Below are positions 33,525-42,094 of a stretch of DNA of 64,000 bases, in pieces (position 1 is the first letter of the stretch; each line of letters starts with the position of its first letter). The DNA lies in the NCBI GenBank assembly GCA_041920465.1, contig JBHGXW010000010.1:1-64000 (forward strand), given 5' to 3'. The position numbers and the translations under genes are program-made. The stretch comes from Brevibacillus_H sp041920465 (GTDB lineage: Bacteria; Bacillota; Bacilli; Brevibacillales; Brevibacillaceae). A model generated the notes under the pieces. The model was not told where the DNA came from, searched no databases, and saw only the letters and a list, made by a program, of their open reading frames with translations.

Positions 33525-34138
33525 GTGAAAACATCTGTTAAAGTAATTACTTTCTTTATTTTGCCGGTTTCCGTGGCGTTGCTCCTGTTGGAAGAAACAT
33601 TTTCCTCCAAAGTGGAGCCTGGATTTTCTGCCGCACAAACAAAGACGGTGGAAGGTGTTCCGATCAGGCAAGTTACCGAATCGTACGGCAACGAGGGAAT
33701 TGCCGTGACCGGTTCTGTAGTTCCGGCTGAGACGGCAAGGATTTCTGCCAAAGTGATGGCAACGGTTATTCGGATGTAATGGAAAGAAAGGAATGTTGGT
33801 CAAAAAAGGAGATCCGTTAATTGACTTGTACCCCACACAAGGACTGGCGTTTCAACAAGAAGCCCGCTCTGGTGTGCAAAGCGCGGTAGCGTCCATGCAG
33901 ACGCTTAAAGAAACGATTGCTGTAGCCAAAAAAGAGGTGGAAAAATTGGAAGTATCGGTTCAGCAAGCGAAGATTAAGCTGGAAGAGCCAAACGCAAGGA
34001 AAAAATATTGCGTAAGCTAAGCATAAAAGAAGATGCCCGAACCTGCGGCCATTCAATGCGCGTATAGAAAGAAATCCTGCAAAGAGAAACGGTAACTCAA
34101 GTAAAAAATTCTGGACGTGTACAGGAATTCCTGGTCTG
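33525..34138 (+). pseudogene. Frameshifted efflux adaptor (HlyD/RND membrane-fusion protein)
   Basis: From a GTG at 33525 the frame reads a membrane anchor (VKVITFFILPVSVALLLL), then GIAVTGSVVPAETARISAKV, and stops at 33777. The next part, VKKGDPLIDLYP and a coiled-coil hairpin, continues in another frame at 33793-34020, and EKILRKLSIKEDAR and a last piece appear in further frames up to about 34138. Together they match the N-terminal and hairpin parts of RND-type adaptor proteins. Several frameshifts and loss of the C-terminus make it non-functional. Confidence 0.8.
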
Positions 34139-34511
34139 AATGATCAAGGTTCTGTTCACGTCTTTTTTTATACCACTGAATGGATTCGAAGATCTGATTC
34201 ATTAATAATTGCTGTGGCGGGTGCGTAATGAAATGGCAATGGTCTATTTATTGATTGCTACCGGATTTTCTTTCCGTTGATTCGGAAGTCTTAGTAAAAT
34301 AGTGTCGAAAAAACAAAAAATCTGGGCTTATTTGTATAAATTTGGTTTGCAATGGTAAGATTCGGGTATTTAATATTAGAAGTATCTCGGAATTTGGTTC
34401 GTTCTCGATGTTTTGACCATCATTCTCAGTTCGGATAAAGGGGTGTACAGGCCCTCAAATTCAACTCCCCGGGTTAAATAAGACAATACAAACAGGGCTG
34501 GAGTGATTCAC
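34139..34511. other. Intergenic region, no gene seen
   Basis: AT-rich DNA between the adaptor pseudogene and the PAS-GGDEF-EAL gene. It probably holds debris of the decayed locus and the promoter of the next gene. I see no clear -35/-10 pair, repeat or RNA motif. Confidence 0.4.
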
Positions 34512-36731
34512 ATGATTAACCCGAACTATAGTGACTTAAAGCTTATTGCTTCATTGCGAAAGCTGCGTGAAGCATGCAAGGGCCAGCCTGAGCTGGAGCC
34601 GTACCTGCAGACATTAGAGACGGATGTTTATGAATCGCTGCAAGAGTTATCCGATTTGAAAAGTGTATTAAACCTTTCCACGATCATCGCCATTACAGAC
34701 ACAAAAGGCAAGATTTTGTATGCCAATGATAAATTTTGCGAGGTTTCCAAGTATTCAAGGGAAGAATTGGTCGGAAACAGTCATCGCATTCTTAACTCTG
34801 GATACCACGATAAGAAATTTTTTCAGAAGATGTGGAAAACCATTTCGCGGGGAGAAATTTGGAGTGATGAGATCAAGAACAAAGCCAAAGACGGCTCTTT
34901 CTATTGGGTCAAAACAACCGTGATTCCGCTGCTCGACGAAACAGGGAAACCCTATCAGTATGTGTCATTAAGAACAGATATAACCAAAGGCAAAATTGCT
35001 GAAGAAAAGTACCGTGAATCCATTAAAAACGACTTTTACCGAACGGTTCATGCACTTCACAATTTAGTGTTCAAACTGAAAAAAAGACAGGACGGCAGGA
35101 TCATCTATACCCTTTTTGAAGGGAAGTTGGCCAGGAAATTACAATTACATACACCTTATACCTATGAGAAAACGCCGCGTGAAATATTCTCACCTGAGCT
35201 TGCCGAATATCTGGAAGATTTTTACAAAAAAGCCTTTTCAGGCAAAAGCCTTACCTTCACTTTCGAATACAAGGGCGGATTCTATCATACAACCCTTTCC
35301 CCTATCATCATGGACGGGGAAGTGACAGAAGTGATCGGGTCTGCCAGCGATATAACAGATCTCATCAGAGCGGAAGAGGTCATTCTTCATATGGCCTATC
35401 ATGATCCGCTGACCAATTTGATGAACCGGCGCAAATTTATCGAAGATCTGCCGGCAGCGATCAGACACGCCCAAGCAAACCGTACAAAACTTGCCGTCAT
35501 GTTCCTCGATTTGGATCGGTTCAAGCAGATTAATGATTCGCTGGGCCATTCCGTTGGAGACAAGCTCATAACTGCGGTAGCCCGGCGTCTGGAAAACGAA
35601 ATCAAAAGAGAGAAAGAATGCTCGTTGTTCCGTGTCGGCGGAGATGAATTTATTATTCTGGTTCCGGGATTACAGGAACAATCAGAGGTGAATTCTATTG
35701 CCAAGCGCTTGCTGGGTGTGTTCCATTCGGCCATTTGTCTTGACGAGCAAGAGTTTTTCATTACGGCCAGTATCGGAGTCAGCCTATATCCGGTAAGTGG
35801 AACGGACTCGGAAACTTTGATGAAAAATGCGGACACCGCCATGTACTATGCCAAGAAGCGGGGCAGAAACACGTTTCAGATCTACACACCGGAGATGAAC
35901 GCCAAATATAATGAAAATTTGCAGTTGGAAGTAGAATTGAGAAAAGCCATCAAAAATCAAGAGCTTTATCTCGTCTACCAACCCAAAGTAGATATTCGCA
36001 GCGGAAAAATGGTGGGGATGGAAGCGCTGCTTCGCTGGCGGCACCCAACTTTGGGAGAGGTTTGTCCCGCTCAGTTTATCCCGATTGCCGAAGAGACGGG
36101 AATCATCGTTTCATTGGGTGAATGGGTCCTGCAAACTGCCTGCCAACAGAATAAGCTGTGGATCGATGCGGGCTATCCAGCCTTATGTGTCAGTGTCAAC
36201 GTATCCGCTCTGCAATTTCAACAAACCAATTTTGTCGAGACGGTAAATAGGGTCATCAAGACGATTGGCATTGATCCCAAATACGTAGAATTGGAAATTA
36301 CCGAGAACAGTATTATGGATAATACGGAAGAATGCATCGCAACCCTAACCAAACTAAAAGAGATTGGTGTATCCATCTCGATAGACGATTTCGGTACCGG
36401 GTATTCTTCCTTAAGCTACCTGAAGCGATTCCCGATCAATGCGCTAAAAATCGATCAATCCTTCGTCCGGGATATCATGGCAGATGCCGATGACGCCGCC
36501 ATTGTGAAAGCGGTCATCAATCTGGCTCACAACATGAACTTGAAGGTTATCGCAGAAGGTGTTGAGAATCAAGCCGCCTTCGAGTTTTTGCGCAAGCAGC
36601 GGTGCGATCAGCTCCAGGGTTACTTTATCAGCAAGCCGCTGCCGGCAGAAGAGTTTGAAAAACTGCTGAGGGAACAATTGCATTCCTCCAAGGAATCGAA
36701 AGGAAAGACTAGAAAAAGTACATTTGCTTAA
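34512..36731 (+). CDS. PAS-PAS-GGDEF-EAL c-di-GMP turnover protein
   Basis: Soluble protein of 739 aa: a helical start (1-48), PAS1 (about 50-158, with YANDKFCEVSKYSREELVG and a PAC end), PAS2 (about 172-282), GGDEF (about 290-455) and EAL (about 465-720). GGDEF is intact at 376-380 and EAL at 504-506, with EITEN, DDFGTGYSS, KIDQSF and EGVE kept, so both activities are possible. The order and loops resemble the protein at 6354, which suggests an old duplication. The ATG at 34512 is 9 bases after GGAG; a GTG at 34503 is less likely. Confidence 0.93.
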   Translation: MINPNYSDLKLIASLRKLREACKGQPELEPYLQTLETDVYESLQELSDLKSVLNLSTIIAITDTKGKILYANDKFCEVSKYSREELVGNSHRILNSGYHDKKFFQKMWKTISRGEIWSDEIKNKAKDGSFYWVKTTVIPLLDETGKPYQYVSLRTDITKGKIAEEKYRESIKNDFYRTVHALHNLVFKLKKRQDGRIIYTLFEGKLARKLQLHTPYTYEKTPREIFSPELAEYLEDFYKKAFSGKSLTFTFEYKGGFYHTTLSPIIMDGEVTEVIGSASDITDLIRAEEVILHMAYHDPLTNLMNRRKFIEDLPAAIRHAQANRTKLAVMFLDLDRFKQINDSLGHSVGDKLITAVARRLENEIKREKECSLFRVGGDEFIILVPGLQEQSEVNSIAKRLLGVFHSAICLDEQEFFITASIGVSLYPVSGTDSETLMKNADTAMYYAKKRGRNTFQIYTPEMNAKYNENLQLEVELRKAIKNQELYLVYQPKVDIRSGKMVGMEALLRWRHPTLGEVCPAQFIPIAEETGIIVSLGEWVLQTACQQNKLWIDAGYPALCVSVNVSALQFQQTNFVETVNRVIKTIGIDPKYVELEITENSIMDNTEECIATLTKLKEIGVSISIDDFGTGYSSLSYLKRFPINALKIDQSFVRDIMADADDAAIVKAVINLAHNMNLKVIAEGVENQAAFEFLRKQRCDQLQGYFISKPLPAEEFEKLLREQLHSSKESKGKTRKSTFA

Positions 36732-36783
36732 AACTACAGTTTGACCATATACAAAAAAACCCATTCTTGCAATAATAGAGTAG

Positions 36784-36814
36784 AAGACCTCGGCCGCCTT
36801 AGAGGTCTTTTTAC
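36784..36814 (+). terminator. Terminator after the GGDEF/EAL gene
   Basis: AAGACCTC pairs with GAGGTCTT, then TTTACTTTT. Confidence 0.8.
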
Positions 36815-36836
36815 TTTTCGTCGGGAGGTTGAATTC

Positions 36837-37241
36837 ATGGTCAAAAAATTTTTTGCAATAGATGAAGCGAATCAACTCTTGCCAGTTTTGCGTACGGAAT
36901 TGGCCAGCATGCAGCAAATTCAAAAGGATTTTTACAAGGCTTACCAAACGCTTCAACAAATTCGTTCGCAAACCGTTGGACGAAGTGAATCGGCTGCCGT
37001 ACAGGACAGCTTGTTTGAATGGGAATGTAAACTGGAGTTCATGCAATTCGAATTCGACATGCATTTCAAGGCCATTGTGTCCAAGGGAGCACAGGTGAAG
37101 GATGTTGATCTTGGCTTGATCGATTTTCCGGCTATTTATCAAGGGGAAGAGGTACTTCTTTGTTGGCGGTTGGGAGAAGACTCGGTCAGCCACTATCATT
37201 CGATTGATGAGGGGTACGCCGGACGAAAAAAGATTTATTGA
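36837..37241 (+). CDS. DUF2203 family protein
   Basis: Soluble protein of 134 aa. The start KKFFAIDEANQLLPVLR, a helical middle and the ending YQGEEVLLCWRLGEDSVSHYH are typical of DUF2203, a family of unknown function found in many bacteria and archaea. The ATG at 36837 has GGGAGG upstream; a longer in-frame start at 36741 runs through the preceding terminator and is rejected. Confidence 0.85.
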   Translation: MVKKFFAIDEANQLLPVLRTELASMQQIQKDFYKAYQTLQQIRSQTVGRSESAAVQDSLFEWECKLEFMQFEFDMHFKAIVSKGAQVKDVDLGLIDFPAIYQGEEVLLCWRLGEDSVSHYHSIDEGYAGRKKIY

Positions 37242-37330
37242 TGCGGCTACATAGGCTGGTATTTTCTCGTGTATCCTAATGATGCGTGTCTACACCGCGA
37301 ACATTCCAGCTAAGGGAGCGAGAAAACGCG

Positions 37331-37954
37331 ATGCGTCAACGAATCATCTGCTTTTGTCTGGCTTTTATTGTATGCTTTTGGGTTCTTCCCGAGCGTTCAT
37401 GGGGTCAACAAGCGTACGATACCTATACGGTCAAGCCGGGTGACAGTTTGTGGAAGATAGCCGTTAAATACCAAGTTGGACTGGGTGAAATTATCAGCGC
37501 CAACCCTCAAATTGCCAACCCTCATCTTATCTATCCCAAGGAGAAAATCAAGGTTCCGCTGTTAACCGAAGTGAAGGCGATTGAACAACAAGTGGTTCGG
37601 CTGGTGAATCTGGAACGGCAAAAACGGGGACTTACAGCCCTGAGGCTTAATTGGGAAGTGGCCCGTGTCGCCCGTTACAAGTCAATCGACATGCGTGATC
37701 GGAACTATTTTTCGCACACCTCTCCAACCTACGGCTCCCCGTTCTCCATGCTTCAGTCATTTGGCATCTCTTATCAGGCTGCAGGCGAGAATATTGCTGC
37801 CGGTCAACCTACTGCCCAAGAAGTGATGAAGAGCTGGATGAACAGCACCGGCCATCGGCAAAATATCTTGAATCCGCTCTATACACAGATCGGTGTCGGA
37901 CTTGCCAGAGGCGGCAGCTATGGGATTTACTGGACGCAAATGTTTATCAAATAA
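37331..37954 (+). CDS. Secreted LysM and CAP domain protein
   Basis: Exported protein of 207 aa: signal peptide (1-25), one LysM domain (about 30-73, YTVKPGDSLWKIAVKY) that binds peptidoglycan, and a CAP/SCP domain (about 82-205) with HTSP, GENIAAG and STGHRQNIL, which carry the conserved His and Glu. This is the YkwD/SafA-like arrangement of Bacilli, often linked with spores or the cell wall. AGGGAGCG precedes the ATG at 37331. A terminator follows at 37983. Confidence 0.9.
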   Translation: MRQRIICFCLAFIVCFWVLPERSWGQQAYDTYTVKPGDSLWKIAVKYQVGLGEIISANPQIANPHLIYPKEKIKVPLLTEVKAIEQQVVRLVNLERQKRGLTALRLNWEVARVARYKSIDMRDRNYFSHTSPTYGSPFSMLQSFGISYQAAGENIAAGQPTAQEVMKSWMNSTGHRQNILNPLYTQIGVGLARGGSYGIYWTQMFIK

Positions 37955-37982
37955 ACAAGTCAACATGACCAAGTCTATTCAA

Positions 37983-38010
37983 CCCCGGAAGAAATTCCGG
38001 GGATTTATCT
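37983..38010 (+). terminator. Terminator of the LysM-CAP gene
   Basis: CCCCGGAA pairs with TTCCGGGG around GAAA, then ATTTATCTT. Confidence 0.75.
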
Positions 38011-38081
38011 TACATACATATACGGTTTCGTCATCTTGCGAAAAAAAGAGCAAGGATGTAAACTTAAGAAATAAAAATAGG

Positions 38082-38093
38082 GCAAGCGCTTTC
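38082..38093. promoter_or_regulatory. AAGCGCTT palindrome upstream of lacI
   Basis: GCAAGCGCTTTC, centred 109 bases before the lacI-type gene. A weaker partner, CAAACGCTTTAA, lies at 38149-38160. Either an autoregulatory operator or a cre site for CcpA. Confidence 0.55.
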
Positions 38094-38196
38094 CTTACCT
38101 GGATTGCAAAACATAACACCATGCCAAATACCACTGGCATTTTTCATTCAAACGCTTTAATGTTATCGGGATTAAAATGCGAAAGATTGGTGAGAA

Positions 38197-39204
38197 ATGA
38201 AGACAACCATATACGATGTGGCAGAAAAGGCTGGAGTTTCCATCTCCACTGTTTCCAGAGTGATCAATAATACCGGCCGGATCAGCGAAAAAACGAAGAA
38301 AAAAGTTCTGAAAGTCATGGAAGAATTGCAGTATCAACCGAGTGTGGTAGCATCTGCGCTTACAGGAAAGCGTACCCATACGATAGGGTTGATCATCCCG
38401 GACGTATCCAACCCATTTTTTGCGGAAATAGCCAGAAGGGTAGAAGATCGTGGCAGGGAATTAGGGTTTAATCTGATTATGTGTAACACAGATAATAACC
38501 CGGAAACGGAAGAAATGTATCTTTCGTTAATCAAGCAGAAAAGCGTAGACGGCATCATCATTGGAACCACATCCAAGAACTATCATGCTGTGAATCATTT
38601 ATTGGAGGAACATTTTCCGGTCGCGCTCATCGCCCAGGATATCCCGGAATTGACGATTGATGTCGTGACCGTGGATGATTTTTTGGGTGGTTATAAGGCT
38701 ATTTCTCACTTGGTTTCATTGGGGCACAAAAACATTGGAATCGTCCTCGGAAAACTTACGCGAACCAGTGAGAAATATCGGTTTCAGGCTTATCGGCAAG
38801 TATTGGAAGAACATGGGTTAGGTTTTGACGAACGATTGGTAAAATATACAGATTACTCTATGGAGGACGCGAAACGGGCAGCTCTTGAATTGCTTAAATC
38901 GCCCCAAAGGCCAACAGCTATTTTTGCCTATTTTGATAATCTGGCCATAGGAGTGTATCAGGCTGCCAAAGAATTAGGACTTGCCATCCCAGACGATTTA
39001 TCCGTAGTTGGTTTCGATAACACGATATTGGCTGCGATTGTGGATCCTCCGCTGACCACCATAGCACAGCCCATTGAAGAAATGGCACGACAAGTGATGG
39101 ATTTATTGGTAAAAGAAATTCAAGGTGAAAAACTTACGAAGCAGAGGATCATTTTGCCACCTGAATTAATCATCCGCCATTCGACAAAGTTGGTTGCGGA
39201 GTAA
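38197..39204 (+). CDS. LacI family regulator of the inositol region
   Basis: Protein of 335 aa: a LacI helix-turn-helix (2-48: TIYDVAEKAGVSISTVSRVINN, then the hinge VVASALTGKRT) and a periplasmic-binding-like ligand domain (about 60-330). It takes the place of the DeoR-type IolR of B. subtilis. AAGCGCTT palindromes in front of itself and of three downstream units are its likely operators, with inositol or a breakdown product as inducer (inferred). A terminator closes the gene, so it is transcribed apart from the catabolic genes. Confidence 0.9.
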   Translation: MKTTIYDVAEKAGVSISTVSRVINNTGRISEKTKKKVLKVMEELQYQPSVVASALTGKRTHTIGLIIPDVSNPFFAEIARRVEDRGRELGFNLIMCNTDNNPETEEMYLSLIKQKSVDGIIIGTTSKNYHAVNHLLEEHFPVALIAQDIPELTIDVVTVDDFLGGYKAISHLVSLGHKNIGIVLGKLTRTSEKYRFQAYRQVLEEHGLGFDERLVKYTDYSMEDAKRAALELLKSPQRPTAIFAYFDNLAIGVYQAAKELGLAIPDDLSVVGFDNTILAAIVDPPLTTIAQPIEEMARQVMDLLVKEIQGEKLTKQRIILPPELIIRHSTKLVAE

Positions 39205-39311
39205 AGCACGGCTAATGCTTCAAGAGATAAGCGTCACATTGAAAAAACAATACGGTCGAAATAAACGTTACGTTCGAAATAAATGTTATCTTCAAAATAT
39301 GCGACACATCG

Positions 39312-39362
39312 AAGCGATCTTTCTCCATTCAAACAAAGTGGACGATAGATCGCTTTTTTTGC
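39312..39362 (+). terminator. Terminator of lacI
   Basis: AAGCGATC pairs with GATCGCTT across a folded loop, then a T run. Confidence 0.8.
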
Positions 39363-39457
39363 ATAAGCAGTCATGGACGCATACTGTTTTTCGACATGGA
39401 TTTGGGACACGGAATAAAAATTTCTGCCATAAAAGTTTAAATATTTTCAAAAAAGTG

Positions 39458-39486
39458 TTGCAAATCAAACAGGGAAAAAATAAAAT
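39458..39486 (+). promoter_or_regulatory. Promoter of the first inositol unit
   Basis: TTGCAA, exactly 17 bases, TAAAAT. Transcription would start near 39493, right before the palindrome at 39498-39515, an ideal place for repression. Confidence 0.7.
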
Positions 39487-39497
39487 TAAGACAAATC

Positions 39498-39515
39498 AGC
39501 GCAAGCGCTTGCGCT
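39498..39515. promoter_or_regulatory. Perfect 18-base palindromic operator
   Basis: AGCGCAAGCGCTTGCGCT is fully self-complementary and starts a few bases after the predicted transcription start. The best candidate operator of the LacI-type regulator. Confidence 0.75.
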
Positions 39516-39638
39516 AAAAAAGCTTGGAAGAAAGCTTCAGAGAGATAGCTTGCTAAATTAATGCTATTTATTGCATCCTAGACGTTTATTGCGCTACTAA
39601 AACGAGAGGGGGGAAGCAGTAATTTTTTTCACAAAATG

Positions 39639-39653
39639 AGCAAGCGCTTTCTC
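39639..39653. promoter_or_regulatory. Second AAGCGCTT site
   Basis: GAGCAAGCGCTTTCT. This is also close to the cre consensus for CcpA. An imperfect AAGCGGTT follows at 39671. Confidence 0.55.
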
Positions 39654-39796
39654 TTTCTGTCAACATAGTTAAGCGGTTTCCAATTTAGGCATGATGATCT
39701 TTTATGAGGGTATCAATCTTGCGGCGACAGAGCCGAGCAGCCACCACTTGACAGTATACCGAATGATGGGAATCAAACAAAAAGGGGGATATTTAA

Positions 39797-40801
39797 ATGG
39801 CACAAGTGAAAGTAGGGATTTTAGGAGCAGGTGGAATTGCCAAGGTTCACACTTCCATTCTGAAAAGGGATGAAAGGGTAGAGATTACCGGTGTTGCCGA
39901 CATTTCTGAAGAAAGAGCGACTGCCCTGGCGAATGAAGCTGGAAATGCCAAGGCGGTAGGAAGTCTGGAAGAACTTTTCGATTTAGGCGTTGATGCTGTC
40001 TATGTTACGACTCCAAATACCCTGCATGTGGGACCGGTTCTTCAGTGTCTGAAGAATAACATCCATGTATTTTCTGAAAAACCGATGGCTACCTCTTTGG
40101 CGGAAGCGGAACAGATCAAAAATGCCGCAGCAGCATCAAAGGCTGTATACAATCTGGGGATGAATCGCCGTTATGCTTCCGTTTACAAAAAAGTGAAGGA
40201 ATTGATCGCTTCGGGTGAGGTGACCCCGTATCTGGCGAACCTCAAGATGAACCGGGGAGAATTGCTTAATCCTTCGTGGACCGCGGACCCCAAGGTTACA
40301 GGCGGATTCCTGTATGAGACCCCGTTTCACCTGATGGATTTGAGCCGGTATTTATTTGGCGAAGTGGAGACCGTCAATTGCGAAGGCAGACAAAATATCT
40401 CCGAGTCGGAAATCGATACGTTTGCGATTACGCTCACCTTTGCATCAGGGACGATCGCCAATTTTGTCACCTACGCTCACGCCGGATGGAGTTTTCCGTT
40501 TGAGAGCCTGGAGGTTTATGGAAAATACTCCACCATAGCAACACAAGAGCTGGAGAAAGTGATGTATTCCCCCGGTTTAAAACAAGCAGCGCAAATCAAC
40601 GACTATTTCCAACTCTCCCAGGAAGAAAAATGGGGCTATATCGAAGAAGATCGTCTGTTTATTGATGCGATTGTCAATGGATCACAACCACCGGTGACGG
40701 CGGAAGACGGATATCATTCGATTCGATTGCTGGAAGCTGTTTATGAAAGCGCTAAATCTGGAAAACGTGTAGATTTCCGCCAATCTGCACAAGCAAAATG
40801 A
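39797..40801 (+). CDS. Gfo/Idh/MocA family oxidoreductase 1
   Basis: NAD(P)-dependent dehydrogenase of 334 aa. Rossmann motif GAGGIAKVH (10-18), the cofactor lysine in FSEKPMA, and an active-site stretch ETPFHLMDLSRYL. Family members oxidise inositols or sugars. Together with the two genes after it, this gives three related enzymes, which may handle different inositol isomers or their keto forms. Which substrate belongs to which enzyme cannot be told. AAAGGGGGA lies 9 bases before the ATG. Confidence 0.85.
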   Translation: MAQVKVGILGAGGIAKVHTSILKRDERVEITGVADISEERATALANEAGNAKAVGSLEELFDLGVDAVYVTTPNTLHVGPVLQCLKNNIHVFSEKPMATSLAEAEQIKNAAAASKAVYNLGMNRRYASVYKKVKELIASGEVTPYLANLKMNRGELLNPSWTADPKVTGGFLYETPFHLMDLSRYLFGEVETVNCEGRQNISESEIDTFAITLTFASGTIANFVTYAHAGWSFPFESLEVYGKYSTIATQELEKVMYSPGLKQAAQINDYFQLSQEEKWGYIEEDRLFIDAIVNGSQPPVTAEDGYHSIRLLEAVYESAKSGKRVDFRQSAQAK

Positions 40802-40843
40802 TTCCGTTTCAACAGAAAACAATCGGATAGGTGGGGGATGGGT

Positions 40844-42019
40844 GTGAACAAAAAGAAAGTTCGCATTGGTATGGTTGGTTACAAATTTATGGGCAAAGCA
40901 CACAGCCATGCTTTTCGCGATATTCCGTTCTTCTTCGATACGGATGTGGTACCGGTCTTGCAATCGATTGCCGGGCGCGATGAACACGGGGTAAAACAGG
41001 CGGCAGAAAAGATGGGATGGGCATCCTATGAAACGGACTGGCGTCGGCTGATCGAACGGGAGGATATTGATGTGATTGACATCGTCACCCCCAATCATAC
41101 ACATGCCGAGATCGCGATTGCGGCAGCGAAAGCGGGCAAGCATGTGATTTGTGAAAAACCTCTCGCGTTAAGCGTGGAAGAATCGCAGCGCATGCTGGAT
41201 GCGGTCAGGAATGCTGGAGTCGTCCACATGATTTGCCACAATTATCGCTTCGCCCCGGCTGTTCAATTTGCCAAAAAATTGATTGAGCAGGGCCGCTTGG
41301 GTAAGATTTTTCATATCCGCGCCACTTTTTTGCAGGATTGGCTGATGGCGCCGGATTTCCCGTTAATCTGGAGGCTGCGCAAAGAAGTTTCCGGATCAGG
41401 TACCCATGGTGATCTTGGAGCTCATATTATTGACCTGGCCCGTTTTCTGGTTGGAGAATTCAGCGAAGTTGTGGGCATGATGGAAACCTTTGTGAAAAAA
41501 CGCCCTCTGGGTGATATGGACATCAACTTGAAGGGACGTATCGAAAGCGGCGAATGGGGAGAGGTAAACGTAGACGATGCTTGCGCCTTTTTAGCCCGCT
41601 TTGAGAATGGCGCGTTAGGTACATTTGAAGCCACTCGTTTTGCCAGAGGCAACCGTGCCGGAAATCGTTTTGAAATCAATGGGGAAAAAGGCTCGATTCG
41701 CTGGGACATGGAGAATATGAACAATCTGCAGGTTTATTTGGAAGAGGATGAACCTGGTTTGCAAGGATATCGCACGATCAACTGTACGGAGGTGGAGCAT
41801 CCATTTGCGGGGGCATACTGGCCTGCCGGTCACATCATCGGGTATGAACATACATTCATTAATTTGTTGGTCGAAATGATGAATGGGATTTCGAAAGGAT
41901 TTAGCCCTTCTCCCAACTTCGAAGATGGACTTCGCAACCAGATTGTGCTTGAAGCGGTCGAACAATCCGTTCGAACAGGTAAATGGGTGAAAACGTCTGA
42001 CGTATTGCAAACAACCTGA
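40844..42019 (+). CDS. Gfo/Idh/MocA family oxidoreductase 2
   Basis: Dehydrogenase of 391 aa, longer than its neighbours. N-terminal Rossmann fold with VGYKFMGKAHSHAF, cofactor lysine in CEKPLA, and the active-site stretch GTHGDLGAHIIDLARF. Similar proteins are common in inositol and sugar clusters of Firmicutes. The GTG at 40844 is preferred because GGTGGGGG is about 6 bases upstream; an ATG at 40838 would overlap that site. It follows the first dehydrogenase by 42 bases. Confidence 0.85.
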   Translation: MNKKKVRIGMVGYKFMGKAHSHAFRDIPFFFDTDVVPVLQSIAGRDEHGVKQAAEKMGWASYETDWRRLIEREDIDVIDIVTPNHTHAEIAIAAAKAGKHVICEKPLALSVEESQRMLDAVRNAGVVHMICHNYRFAPAVQFAKKLIEQGRLGKIFHIRATFLQDWLMAPDFPLIWRLRKEVSGSGTHGDLGAHIIDLARFLVGEFSEVVGMMETFVKKRPLGDMDINLKGRIESGEWGEVNVDDACAFLARFENGALGTFEATRFARGNRAGNRFEINGEKGSIRWDMENMNNLQVYLEEDEPGLQGYRTINCTEVEHPFAGAYWPAGHIIGYEHTFINLLVEMMNGISKGFSPSPNFEDGLRNQIVLEAVEQSVRTGKWVKTSDVLQTT

Positions 42020-42042
42020 ACAGTTTTTCTTTCCCATAATTT

Positions 42043-42053
42043 AAAGCGCTTAC
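42043..42053. promoter_or_regulatory. AAGCGCTT site before the iolG-like gene
   Basis: AAAGCGCTTAC, 42 bases before the next start codon. Same core as the other operators of the region. It suggests a separate start of transcription or internal control here. Confidence 0.55.
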
Positions 42054-42094
42054 AAAACGGTACACACAACACAAGTGATAAAGGTGGGTTTGAC

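Larger units (their letters stand above)
39205..39796. other. Regulatory intergenic region between lacI and the first dehydrogenase gene
   Basis: About 590 bases with no gene. In order: a direct repeat of CGAAATAAAYGTTA (39256-39290), the lacI terminator, a good promoter, a perfect palindrome and a second AAGCGCTT site. The first transcription start is about 300 bases before the coding region, so a long untranslated leader is likely. Confidence 0.7.

Noticed and set aside
33147..33779. A 210-codon open frame across the EamA end and the metal-efflux remnants
   Set aside because: Its first part is an out-of-frame reading of the EamA gene and the ATPase remnant; only the part after 33525 makes sense, as the start of the broken adaptor.
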